In this document: positions 31,370-40,400 of the stretch, piece by piece
How positions within the stretch are numbered: position 1 is the stretch's first letter
How the letters are laid out: every line of letters begins with the position of its first letter
Assembly (NCBI RefSeq): GCF_002847285.1
Contig: NZ_CP025407.1
Location: 3,546,501-3,610,500, forward strand
DNA from: Streptomyces sp. CMB-StM0423
Lineage (GTDB): Bacteria; Actinomycetota; Actinomycetes; Streptomycetales; Streptomycetaceae
DNA length: 64,000 bases
Reading direction: 5' to 3'
The notes under the pieces: generated by a model
The model's input: the letters and a program-made list of their open reading frames with translations, nothing else
Told to the model about the DNA's origin: nothing
The model's database searches: none
Position numbers and translations under genes: made by a program

Positions 31370-32463
31370 GCACGGACACGAGCACGGCGGCGGGCAGGGG
31401 ATCGGGCGGTGGCTCGGCGGGCGGTGGCTCGGCGGGCGGTGGCTCGGCGGGCGGTGGCTCGGCGGGCGGTGCGCCTGGCGGTACGTCACCAGGCGGTACG
31501 CCCGCGGGGGGCGGCGGCCCTGCATCGTCCGGGGACGCAGCGCCACCGGCGTCGAGCACACTGCGGGCGGCCCTGCTGGTGGCACGCGTCCGTACGGCGG
31601 CGCGCGCGGGCGACCTGGACGAGGCGCTGCGCCTCCTGCGCGCGGCGGAGGCGAGGGATGCCCGCACGGTGGGCGAACGCCCGGAGGTCCTGGACCTGTT
31701 CGCCCGCGTCCACGCCCAGCGCGGCGAACTGGACGCCGCAGCCACCTACTGGCGCCGCCTCCAGACCCACGACCCCGCCCACCCCGCGGCCCAGGCCGGC
31801 CTCACCCGCATCACCCGCCTCACCGCCGACGGCCCCCGGGCCTCCCTGGCCCGCCACCGCACCCGTACGGCGGTGGTCGCGGCGGTCTGCGCGCTGGCGG
31901 TGGTGGCGACGGGCGCGGTGGCGCTGACGGGGGACGAGGAGCCGGGGCGCCCGGGCGGTACGGAGCGGGCGGCGGCGACGGAGCAGCAGATCGAGGAGCG
32001 CGTACGGAAGGAACTGGAGGCAGCACAGGAGGCGGACCGTACGGACGAGGAGACCCGCCGCGAGGAAGCGGCCGAGGCCCTTGCGGTAACCCTCCGCTCC
32101 CCCGGCATCCGCCCGCAGGTACGGGGCGGCTCTGTGGAGGTGGCCTTCACCGAGGGCGTCTTCTCCGAAGGCGCGGAACTGACCCCGGAAGGCGCCGCCC
32201 GCCTCGCGACCCTGGGCGAACACCTGACCCGGCTGGACGCCCGCATCGCCATCCGGGGCCACGCGGCCACGGTCCCCGGCGCCCCCCGCAGCGGCGGCTC
32301 GGTGCTGGCCCTGTGGCGCGCCCTGATCGCGGCCCGCGAACTGAGCGCGGCAAGCGGCGAACCCCTGACGGCGTTCGCGACCTCAAGCGCGGACCAGCGA
32401 GAGGCCCCGTACCCCGAGGACGCCAAGAACCGCACCGTAACGGTGGTGATCACCCCGGCGTAG
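31366..32463 (+). CDS. TPR-like, single-TM protein with OmpA/MotB-like C-terminal domain
   Basis: GTG overlaps the Hsp70 stop (GTGA). The 365-residue product begins with a Gly/Ser linker of repeats, then a TPR-like helical stretch (AARAGDLDEALRLLRAAEAR; HAQRGELDAAATYWRRLQTH), one transmembrane segment near residues 165-185 (AVVAAVCALAVVATGAVAL), a charged coiled coil (EQQIEERVRKELEAAQEADR), and a C-terminal domain with the OmpA-like pattern: VAFTEGVFSEGAELTPEGAA, IAIRGHAATV, ALIAARELS and NRTVTVVI. OmpA-like domains bind peptidoglycan. I infer it links the chaperone module to the envelope, with TPRs inside and the OmpA-like domain outside. Confidence 0.75.
   Translation: MSTDTSTAAGRGSGGGSAGGGSAGGGSAGGGSAGGAPGGTSPGGTPAGGGGPASSGDAAPPASSTLRAALLVARVRTAARAGDLDEALRLLRAAEARDARTVGERPEVLDLFARVHAQRGELDAAATYWRRLQTHDPAHPAAQAGLTRITRLTADGPRASLARHRTRTAVVAAVCALAVVATGAVALTGDEEPGRPGGTERAAATEQQIEERVRKELEAAQEADRTDEETRREEAAEALAVTLRSPGIRPQVRGGSVEVAFTEGVFSEGAELTPEGAARLATLGEHLTRLDARIAIRGHAATVPGAPRSGGSVLALWRALIAARELSAASGEPLTAFATSSADQREAPYPEDAKNRTVTVVITPA
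31405..31464. repeat. Four perfect 15-base tandem repeats
   Basis: GGCGGTGGCTCGGCG occurs four times head-to-tail, with a partial fifth. It is in frame with the OmpA-like protein gene and encodes GGGSA units, a flexible linker whose copy number is prone to change. Confidence 0.85.
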
Positions 32464-32759
32464 GCGGGATGTGCCCGGGCTTGGCCGGGCCCACCTCGAC
32501 CGAGACGATCCGGTCCGCCTCGACCCGGGTGAGCACGGAGTAGTCCTTGCCGGCGCTCGGCGTACCCCTCGCCGGCGTACGTGCCGCCCGGCGGCCGGGC
32601 CCGGGGGTGGCGCAGCCCCTTCACGCCCCAGTCGACGGCATCGCCGACCGCGTACCGGCGGAGATCGAGCAGACCGAACCTGAACTCGATCTCCGCCGCA
32701 CCCTGCTCGCCGCACCGCGGGCGCGTGATGTCCGCGTCCAGGTGGTTGTACATCCCCAT
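32450..32759 (-). pseudogene. Frameshifted zinc-ribbon-type protein remnant
   Basis: From ATG 32759 the frame reads MGMYNHLDADITRPRCGEQ, then AAEIEFRFGLLDLRRYAVGD and a GVKGLRHPRARPPGGTYAGEG segment. This looks like a small conserved two-CxxC protein in which the first Cys of the first knuckle is Arg (RPRC). Near 32550-32558 the frame breaks: sense continues in another frame as GKDYSVLTRVEADRIVSVEV to a stop at 32450. The second knuckle's CPxC is lost at the break, consistent with a short deletion. Its end overlaps the OmpA-like gene end. Decay is well supported; the family name is not. Confidence 0.55.
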
Positions 32760-32887
32760 CAGGTGACCCTCCGGATCACGTCGGGCATCTGCAGCGTCAT
32801 GTTCACGTAGTCCCGGCAGGCGCTTCTCCATGGTCCTACCGCTTCGAGCCGGTTGGCCTGCGCGAAGGCCACCAGCGGTCGGTGCAC
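32759..32887 (-). pseudogene. Truncated 3' remnant of an unidentified gene
   Basis: A 42-codon frame with protein-like content (HRPLVAFAQANRLEAVGPWR, then YVNMTLQMPDVIRRVT) ends in TGA that overlaps the ATG of the zinc-ribbon remnant (TGATG). Upstream the frame closes within about 25 codons at a TGA, so only the end of a gene remains. Not recognised. Confidence 0.4.
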
Positions 32888-32998
32888 GGTCCCGTAGCCG
32901 ACTCCGCTCCCTGGTCAGCCTGGGACGCGGTCGACGAGATATCACAGGCTCGGGGCCGCGGCGGCCTCCGTACGCACGACACAGCTCCCGGGAGAGGC

Positions 32999-33088
32999 AT
33001 GAAAAATGCAAGCTTCCTGCGTCCGGTGCGCCAGACTTCCGTCGAGTTTCCCGGGAACCACCTGCTGGAGAAGCAATCGACCAGCTAG
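32999..33088 (+). CDS. Possible 29-residue peptide upstream of the GT-B-like gene
   Basis: ATG 32999 follows GGGAGAGGC and encodes MKNASFLRPVRQTSVEFPGN plus nine residues (HLLEKQSTS), ending 16 bases before the next gene. It lies in a local AT-richer stretch. The size and position would suit a leader or small precursor peptide, but it could be chance. No similarity recognised. Confidence 0.35.
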   Translation: MKNASFLRPVRQTSVEFPGNHLLEKQSTS

Positions 33089-33104
33089 GTACGGGGGTTC
33101 GGGC

Positions 33105-34334
33105 ATGTCGGCGTTCAACAAGCAAACGGAGCTACCGGAAACAAGAGCCCGCCAGTGGCTCACGCTGGTGGGACGGAAGAGGATACTGGTAATAGTCCAC
33201 ACTGTCGCCTACGGGAAACGGCTACTCGACGTACTGTCGCTGTTCGAAGCCGACTTTCGAGTCCAGGTCATCTTCGCGGCCCCGCCGCACGCTTTCGGCG
33301 ATGAGGTGCCGCGCTTTCTGGAACGGATGGGAGTCGTGGCGCTTCCGTGGGAGGAGGTGACCAAGATGACATTCGATCTCGCATTAGCAGCCGGGCCGCA
33401 GCGCGTGGGCGATGTACAGGCTCCGCTCATCACCATCCCGCACGGGGCCAACTACCTCAAGCGCGTCCTAGGCGTGGCCGGGCCCAACGTGGCCGGCCTG
33501 CGCAGGGCGGATCTCATGCCCGGTGGGGCGCCCCTCCCGGCCGCCGTCGTCGTACCGCACCACGAGGATCTCGACGATCTGGCCGGCTCCTGCCCCGAGG
33601 CATTGGACGTGGCACGCGTCGTCGGGGATCCCGCGCACGATCGGATCCTGGCGAGCTTGCCGCGGCGGGACGAGTACCGCCAAGCGCTCGGCCTCTCGGA
33701 GTCGCAGAAACTGGTCGTCGTCACCTCGACCTGGGGCCCTCAATCATCTTTCGGACGGCTGGAGACGCTGGTACCGCGGCTGATCGGGGAACTACCGGCC
33801 ACCCGCTGCCGGTCCGCGATGCTGGTGCACCCCAACGTGTGGTCGGGACACGGCGCGTGGCAGGTGCAAGCCTGGCTGGCACGGTGCTCGCAGGAAGGTA
33901 TCGGGCTCGTGCCGCCCTTCACCGACTGGCGGTCTGTCCTGATCTGCGCAGACTGGATCATCGGCGACCATGGGTCCGTGACCCTGTACGGGACCCTCAC
34001 CGGGGCACCCATCCTCCTGGCGAGCTCACCCGAGCAGGAGATCAACCCGGCGTCGCCCGCGGCGCGACTCGCAAGGACCGCCCCCGCTCTCTCGCCCGCC
34101 CATTCCCTCACGGATCAACTCGCCTACGCGTCCGCCGAATATCTCCCCGAGGAGTACGCCGCCATCGCTGCGCGCATCACCTCGGAGCCCGGCCGGTTCA
34201 ACCGGAACATGCGCAAGGTGATGTACGGACTGCTCAACCTGGGCCAACCCGCTCACGCGCCGATCACACCCGTTCTGCCCTCACCGCCCCCGCTGGATTC
34301 GTGGACAACGGGTGGACAGGAGAACTCCGCATGA
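33105..34334 (+). CDS. GT-B-fold protein resembling CDP-glycerol glycerophosphotransferases
   Basis: The 409-residue protein has an N-terminal Rossmann half (RKRILVIVHTVAYGKRLLDV; VQVIFAAPPHAFGD) and a C-terminal half with KLVVVTSTWGPQSSFGRLET, LVHPNVWSGHG, CADWIIGDHGSVTLYGTLTG and APILLAS. That order (VTSTWG, VHPN, ADxxIGDHGSV) matches the nucleotide-binding half of TagF/TagB-like transferases and related GT-B proteins. Base composition is lower in GC than the flanking clusters, and one TTA codon occurs at 33384-33386, so expression may depend on the rare leucine tRNA. Coupled by ATGA to the next gene. Substrate unknown. Confidence 0.65.
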   Translation: MSAFNKQTELPETRARQWLTLVGRKRILVIVHTVAYGKRLLDVLSLFEADFRVQVIFAAPPHAFGDEVPRFLERMGVVALPWEEVTKMTFDLALAAGPQRVGDVQAPLITIPHGANYLKRVLGVAGPNVAGLRRADLMPGGAPLPAAVVVPHHEDLDDLAGSCPEALDVARVVGDPAHDRILASLPRRDEYRQALGLSESQKLVVVTSTWGPQSSFGRLETLVPRLIGELPATRCRSAMLVHPNVWSGHGAWQVQAWLARCSQEGIGLVPPFTDWRSVLICADWIIGDHGSVTLYGTLTGAPILLASSPEQEINPASPAARLARTAPALSPAHSLTDQLAYASAEYLPEEYAAIAARITSEPGRFNRNMRKVMYGLLNLGQPAHAPITPVLPSPPPLDSWTTGGQENSA

Positions 34335-34942
34335 GGCACCTCGTAGAGGTTCTAGTCGTCGATCTCGACGAGCGGTCAGAGTCGAGCCAGTGCGACATCG
34401 ATGAGCAGCCGGAAAAGTGGCGACCGGTTTCAGAAGAGACGACGACGCCGCTGCTGGGGGTGGTCCTGGGCCGGCAAATCGTGTGGGCTCGCGCCGGCAG
34501 CGCCGGTGAGTGGCGATCAGCACCGAGGCACGGCGCATCGGACGAACACTTCGCGGTTGACGCCGATTCGTGCAAGAAACATCGCTGGCTTGAGTGCGCG
34601 GACGTTTTGTACGGTATCAAGCCGCTGCCGCTCAACACAGCAGTGGAGAGACTCCGCTTCATGACGACCCACTACCCAGGCTGCCGGCTCGCCGCGGTGC
34701 CGGTGGAAGGCTGCGGCTGGGCGGTAGCGAGCGGGCCGGACCTCTTCCGGATCGTGCTGAGGTTCCCTGCAGGCCCCCCGAACCCGGCTTGCGCAGATTG
34801 GCCCCTCCTGCCCTCGTACCTCCACGGCTGGCTGGCGACCGGACACGCACTGCGCGAACTACCCCCCGTCAGCGTCACTCACTTGCAGAGCCCCGCTCCG
34901 GAGGTTCATCGGACGGGTGGAGCTCGTCCAGACAGGCCCTGA
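34331..34942 (+). CDS. Hypothetical protein coupled to the GT-B-like gene
   Basis: A 203-residue soluble protein starting at an ATGA overlap (34331-34334). It begins MRHLVEVLVVDLDERSESSQ and has Trp/Cys-containing segments (CKKHRWLECADVLYGIK, VPVEGCGWAVASGPDLFRIV). No transmembrane helices or known motifs seen. Because it is coupled, it probably acts with the GT-B-like protein. Its last 68 bases overlap, tail to tail, the 3' end of the STAND ATPase gene on the other strand. Confidence 0.6.
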   Translation: MRHLVEVLVVDLDERSESSQCDIDEQPEKWRPVSEETTTPLLGVVLGRQIVWARAGSAGEWRSAPRHGASDEHFAVDADSCKKHRWLECADVLYGIKPLPLNTAVERLRFMTTHYPGCRLAAVPVEGCGWAVASGPDLFRIVLRFPAGPPNPACADWPLLPSYLHGWLATGHALRELPPVSVTHLQSPAPEVHRTGGARPDRP

Positions 34943-37304
34943 CGCGTTCCGCGTCCAGAGGGCTGCGCACTTTGTGCAGTGCGTACGCCCTCGCGTAGAA
35001 CTCTCCCGCGGCGGTGACGTCTCCGCGCTCACGTGAGCCCTCGCCGAGCATCTCCAGTGTCCTGGCCTGCCAATGCGACGAGCCGGACGTGGCGAAGACG
35101 GCGAGGGCCTCCGTGAGTTCTTCCACACCCTGGTCGAACTTGCCCGTGCGGATATGAGCGTGTCCCAGAAAGGTCAAGGCGCGCGCCGCGTCGTGCGTGT
35201 CCTCGACGGCCACCATCACCCGGTGGGCCTCGCGGAAGCACTCGACCGCGGTTCCCGGACTTCCCTCGGCAAGTGCGATCTCGCCGAGTACGATCCGCGC
35301 CAGAGCAGTTCCGCGCGGATAGCCGCAGTCCTCCCAGAGCACGATCGCCTGGTTCAGGTGCCGCACGGCCTCGTCCCGTCTGCCGGCATGATGATGACAG
35401 CCACCGAGGCCGTGGAACGCCTGCCCTTCGTCCCGCACATCACCTGCCGTCCGCGCCGCCTCCGCGGAGGCGGAATACCAGCGGATCGCGTCATCGGTGC
35501 GTTCCGCAGCGGCAAGGCCGATGGCCCCGGAGTTGAGCATTTGGCGCTCGGCGACATCGTTTCCGCTACGCCGTGCGGCAGCGAGCCCGATCTCGTGCGA
35601 TTCGATCCAGAGATCGTAGTGACGCAGATGCAGATACAGCGGCCACGACGCGTCGACGAGTTGCCATGCCGTCTCGTCCCATCCGTGGTCCACCGCTGCG
35701 CTCAGCACGCCCATCAGGTCCATTCGCCGACTGTCCAGCCAGCCGAGGGCGTCGGCCTTCTCGTCGAAAGGAAGGGGAAGCTCTGAGGGGAACGCGTAGT
35801 TTCTGGGCAGTGTGAACTGTGCAGGAGTGAGCCGTTCCTCCGCTGCCGTAACGGTTGCCAGGTACCAGTCACACACCCGGCGCAGCACCTCTTCTCGTTC
35901 GGGCTCGGGCTCGTCTCGGAGCGCCCGGTCCCGCGCATGAAGCCGGACGAGATCATGAAACCGGCAAGTGCCTGGACCTACTTCTTCGAGGAGACTGACT
36001 TCGATCAGTTCACCCATCAGGTGGTCAGCCCAGTCCAAGGACTTCCCGCAACAGGCGGCGATGATCTGGGTGTCGAAGGTACGAACCGGCAGCAGGCCGA
36101 GCCGCCGGTACACGGCGGCGCCGTCCTCGGTCAGCCCCGCGTACGAAGCGTTGAGGGCTGTCTGCACCGCAGCTTCACCCTCGACTTCCAGGGTGATGAG
36201 GTCACCCGGCTTTCGCACGAGCGCTTCAGCCATGACCTGTACGGGCTGCCGAGGCCGCGACGCCAGTCGTGCCGACGCCAGGCACACCGCCAGTGGGAGC
36301 CCCGCACACAACTCAGCTAGTTCCCGCGCCGCCTGAGGTTCACGTGCGACACGCTCGCTGCCGATCCCGCGGGCAAGCAGTTCGAGACCTGCGTCTGGGT
36401 CGAGGCCCCCGAGCCTGTAGAACCTGGCGCCGTCGACGCCGAGGCCGGTGAGCATGTGACGGCTGGTCACGACTACGAGGCCACCTGTTCCTCCCGGCAG
36501 CAGCGGGCGTACCTGAGCCGCGGTGAATGCGTTGTCCAGCATGACCATGACGTTTCGGTCTGCGGTGACGGACCGCCAGAGGGCAGTCTGCTCGGCCAGT
36601 TCGGCAGGCACGGACCTGGTGCCGAGAGCGCGCAGGAACTGCCCCAGCACTTCCCCCGGCGATGCCGGGCCGCCCACGGAGTGCCCGCGCAGGTCCGCGT
36701 AGAAATGGCCGTCGGGGAAGTCCGTCCCAAGCTCCTGCAACCACTTGGTGACCAAAGCCGACTTACCGATTCCGCCCGGCCCGCTCACGACGAGCAGCGA
36801 CTGCCGGGTACCCGATTCCGTGGTCATCAGGCGTCCCAATGCGGCCAAGTCCTCCTGTCGGCCGGTGAAATGAGCCGGCACGGGCAACAACTGCCGTGGC
36901 GGTGGCTGGGGGCGGGTAGCGGGGTAGTGCACATGGAGACCACCATGGATCGCGTGCGCCTGCACCGTGGGACCGTATATCCGCGTATCACCGCCACCAA
37001 TGGAGTTCACCTGGCCCTTTGGGTAAGTTGCGGCCCGGTGTTTTTCCACCCAGCGCCACAACCGCACCCCCATGTCCGGACGGGCGCGCGTCTCTTCAAC
37101 CAGTGCCTCGGCGAGTGACAGGAGTGCAGCGGGGTCGTCCTGCCGTTCTCGGCCACTCTGCCACGACTGCACAGCCGCACTTCCATCGGCGGCTTCTGCC
37201 GCCGTGAGCGTGATCCATGACCGCCAGGCGTCGTCGGCGGAGTGCTGATGCGTACTCGCGCGCAGCAACGCAGCCAGCAGTTCAGCGACCATGACCGCCT
37301 GCAT
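34875..37304 (-). CDS. STAND ATPase: NB-ARC domain with TPR repeats
   Basis: The 809-residue protein (ATG 37304 preceded by GGGGAGGG; a GTG at 37331 lacks a ribosome site) has an N-terminal helical module of ~100 residues. A short beta-type linker follows (NSIGGGDTRIYGPTVQAHAI, HGGLHVHY), then FTGRQEDLAAL, Walker A SGPGGIGKSALVTK, Walker B VMVMLDNA, VVTSRH sensor and ELCAGLPLAV (GLPL motif). The C-terminal half has several TPRs (AFHGLGGCHHHAGRRDEAVR, ALTFLGHAHIRTGKFDQGVE). It resembles AfsR without the SARP DNA-binding domain. STAND ATPases act as ligand-sensing switches; the N-terminal module would be the signalling part. Divergent from the SARP-STAND gene. Confidence 0.85.
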   Translation of the reverse strand: MQAVMVAELLAALLRASTHQHSADDAWRSWITLTAAEAADGSAAVQSWQSGRERQDDPAALLSLAEALVEETRARPDMGVRLWRWVEKHRAATYPKGQVNSIGGGDTRIYGPTVQAHAIHGGLHVHYPATRPQPPPRQLLPVPAHFTGRQEDLAALGRLMTTESGTRQSLLVVSGPGGIGKSALVTKWLQELGTDFPDGHFYADLRGHSVGGPASPGEVLGQFLRALGTRSVPAELAEQTALWRSVTADRNVMVMLDNAFTAAQVRPLLPGGTGGLVVVTSRHMLTGLGVDGARFYRLGGLDPDAGLELLARGIGSERVAREPQAARELAELCAGLPLAVCLASARLASRPRQPVQVMAEALVRKPGDLITLEVEGEAAVQTALNASYAGLTEDGAAVYRRLGLLPVRTFDTQIIAACCGKSLDWADHLMGELIEVSLLEEVGPGTCRFHDLVRLHARDRALRDEPEPEREEVLRRVCDWYLATVTAAEERLTPAQFTLPRNYAFPSELPLPFDEKADALGWLDSRRMDLMGVLSAAVDHGWDETAWQLVDASWPLYLHLRHYDLWIESHEIGLAAARRSGNDVAERQMLNSGAIGLAAAERTDDAIRWYSASAEAARTAGDVRDEGQAFHGLGGCHHHAGRRDEAVRHLNQAIVLWEDCGYPRGTALARIVLGEIALAEGSPGTAVECFREAHRVMVAVEDTHDAARALTFLGHAHIRTGKFDQGVEELTEALAVFATSGSSHWQARTLEMLGEGSRERGDVTAAGEFYARAYALHKVRSPLDAERVRACLDELHPSDEPPERGSASE

Positions 37305-37491
37305 AACCCTCCCCGTGTCGAGGCCAGTCACTGTTCGCGTGCTGCTGGCTCCCTACCCGAGGCTGCCGTAAAGAACGCCTGGTCACAGCCATAGTGGCTA
37401 TTTCAAGCCAGGACTCTGCCGCCCCTGGTCACCCCATCGGCTCCGTGCCACGCTGACTCAAACATGTGGCCCCCAGCGGGGGAGGATACTG

Positions 37492-40400
37492 GTGGAGTTC
37501 CAGATTCTAGGCCCAGTAGAACTCCTGGTCGGCGAACGGCGTGTCGAGCTCGGATCTGACAAAGAACGCTGCCTGCTCGCAGCTTTGGCACTGGACGTGG
37601 GTCGGCCACTCTCCATCGACACCCTCGCCGGCCGCATATGGGACGGCGATCCTCCGGTACAGGCCCGGAAGAACACGCATACGTACATCTCGCGCATTCG
37701 CCGCCATCTTCGTCTGGCCGATACCGACCCTCCGCCGCAGATCACCCGCAGGGCGCACACCTATGCTCTTGAGGTCGACCCCGAACTCGTCGACTGGCAT
37801 CGGTTCAAGGTCCTGACGGCGGAGGCCAGCGCCGCCTTCGACCGCGGAGACGACACGCGTTCAGCCTTGCTTCTCAACCGCGCGGCAGCGTTATGGAAAG
37901 GCGAACCTCTAGCGGGGCTCCCTGGAATGTGGGCCGCACGAGTGCGGAGTGCTCTGATCGAGAAGGGGCTGGCCGCCACCGTCTCCCGCGTCACAGCCGA
38001 GCTACGCCTCGGCCGCTACGCGGATCTGGTCGGTGAACTGCACGAGTTGGTCGATCAGCATCCCGCTGACGAAACGGTGGCCGGGCTGCTCATGCTCGCC
38101 TGCTACGGCAGCGGCAGATACCCGGATGCGCTCCGCGCCTACCAGCGGATACGCGGGCTACTGAGGGGTGAGTTCGGTTCGACTCCCGGGGCCGAGCTCG
38201 ACCACCTCCACCAGAACATCCTCGACCGGCTGCCGATCGCCGAGATACTCCACGGCGCCACTGCCGTACGGGAGCTGCCGAGAACCGGTCACGAGCAGGA
38301 ACCTACTGGGATATCGGGCCCGGCGGCACCAAGGAACCTCCCCCCGCAGACCCCGCTCGTCGGCCGTTCAGAGGAGATGCGGGCCCTGAACGCGGCGATC
38401 GCCGTTGCCGCACAGGACGGATCAGTCGTAGCTCTCGAAGCGATCTCCGGAATGGCGGGAGTGGGCAAGACAGCCCTTGCGCTGCACGCGGGCCACCAAT
38501 TGGCAGACCATTTCCCTGACGGGCAGCTCTACCTCGATCTGCGGGCACACTCCGGACCGCCGGACCCGCTGAGCCCGGAATCGGCACTCGCCACACTTCT
38601 GCGGCTCCTCGGCATACCTGCCGAGACCATACCGGTCGGCCTCGAAGAGCGAGTCGCCCTGTGGCGGACGATGCTCACGAAACTCAGGGCCCTCATCGTG
38701 CTGGACGACGCCTCGGGCCCCCACCAAGTCCGGCCGCTACTGCCAGGGGTATCCCCGTCCCTGGTCATCATCACCAGCCGCCGCCATCTGGCCGGCCTGC
38801 CGCACGCCCGGCATGTACTACTCGACGTCCTGCCACCGGACGACGCGGTCGAGCTCTTCCGTGAGTTCGCGGGCCCGGAGCGTACTCGAGACGTCGAAAT
38901 TGTCGCCCGAATTGTTCGATATTGCGGCTATCTGCCACTCGCCATCGAGCTCGTCGCCAACCGCCTCGCAACCCGCCCTTCCTGGACACCGACCACGCTG
39001 AGCAAGCGGCTCACCCAGGGCACCAGCCGGCTCCGCGAGATACGAGACGGATACCAAGAGATCGCACGAGCGTTCGAACTTTCGTATCAGACGCTCACGG
39101 CGGCGCAGCAACGCGCCTTCCGGCACCTGGGCCTGCACCCGGGACCGGAATTCACGGCGGACGCGGGCGCAGCACTTCTGGGACTGCCGGTAGACGAAAC
39201 AGAGCACGTGCTCGATTCCCTGATGAGCTGCCATCTGCTCCGAGAGCCGACTCCCGGGCGCTTCACGTACCACGACCTTCTCCGCGAGTACGCTGACGCT
39301 CTGGCTCACTCCGAGGACGATCGCCGGACACGCGACCAGGCACTGCACCGACTGATCTCCTTCTCTGTGGCCAACGCCCGCCAAGCGGACGAACTCGCCC
39401 ACCCCCGGCGGCTACGATTGCCCGCACCCGGCAGTGATCATTCAGCGGAACCCTGGGCCGCCCCGCCCATCGACGACGCCACGGCATGGTTCGCTGCCGA
39501 GCGAACCAGCTTGCTGGCCGTGGAGGCTTACGCACGCGCGCACGGAGCCCCTGACCAGGCCGCCCAACTCGCCGACTCTCTCTCCGGTTTCCTGGCTGAA
39601 GGCTGCCACTGGGCCGACGCCGAGATGGTGCACCACAACGCGGTCGATCACTTCAGAGCTACCGGAGACCAACGCGCTCTGTGCCAGGCCCTGCTGTCCC
39701 TCAGCGGGACCCACGCGAGCACGAGCAAGTACCCGGAGGCAGCGGAAGCCGGCGAAGAGGCCCTGCGGGTCGCCCGCGCCGAGGGTGACGCGATGAGGGA
39801 GGCGGAGGCCCTGCGTGGTCTGGGGATTCTCCAGTGGCACCTCGGCGAGAACCATATGGCGCTCGCGCTCAACATCGCCGCATTACGAATATTAGAGAAG
39901 TCAGGAACCATATGGGACAGGGCGCGATGCCAGAACAACATCGCCATCGCGCAACTCGCACTTGGGGAGATCGACAGCGCTCGCGATCACTTCCAGCTTG
40001 CCCTGTCCGGGTTCAAGGCCGCAGGCGATACCTGGGGAATCGTGCGAACCCTCAACAATATTGGTGATTTGCATAAGCATAGCGGCGAGGCAGAATTGGC
40101 CAGGGAAACCCTGGAGACATCGCTTTCCCTGGCAGAATCCGGCGGGAATGCCTATGTACGCGCGACGGTCCGCACCAACCTAGCTGACATTCTCGCCGAA
40201 TCAGGTGAGATTGATCAATCTCTGACCATGTACGCGCAAGCGGTGCAAGATTTTCGATCGCTCGGTGACCGAAAATCGCTGGCAAATGCTCTCAACGGCC
40301 TCGGGGACGCACATCGAAGGGCCGGATTCAGCGAGGAAGCGGCGCACCATTATCGGAGCTCGCTAGATATCGCCCGCTCCATCGGGAGCGCCCACGAGGA

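Noticed and set aside
31405..31464. Tandem repeats considered as a CRISPR array
   Set aside because: Units are contiguous 15-mers without spacers and encode GGGSA in frame inside a gene; no cas genes are near.
32383..32715. 110-codon minus-strand frame at the end of the OmpA-like gene
   Set aside because: Arg/Gly/Pro-rich shadow frame; the coding sense here lies in the other two minus-strand frames of the zinc-ribbon remnant.
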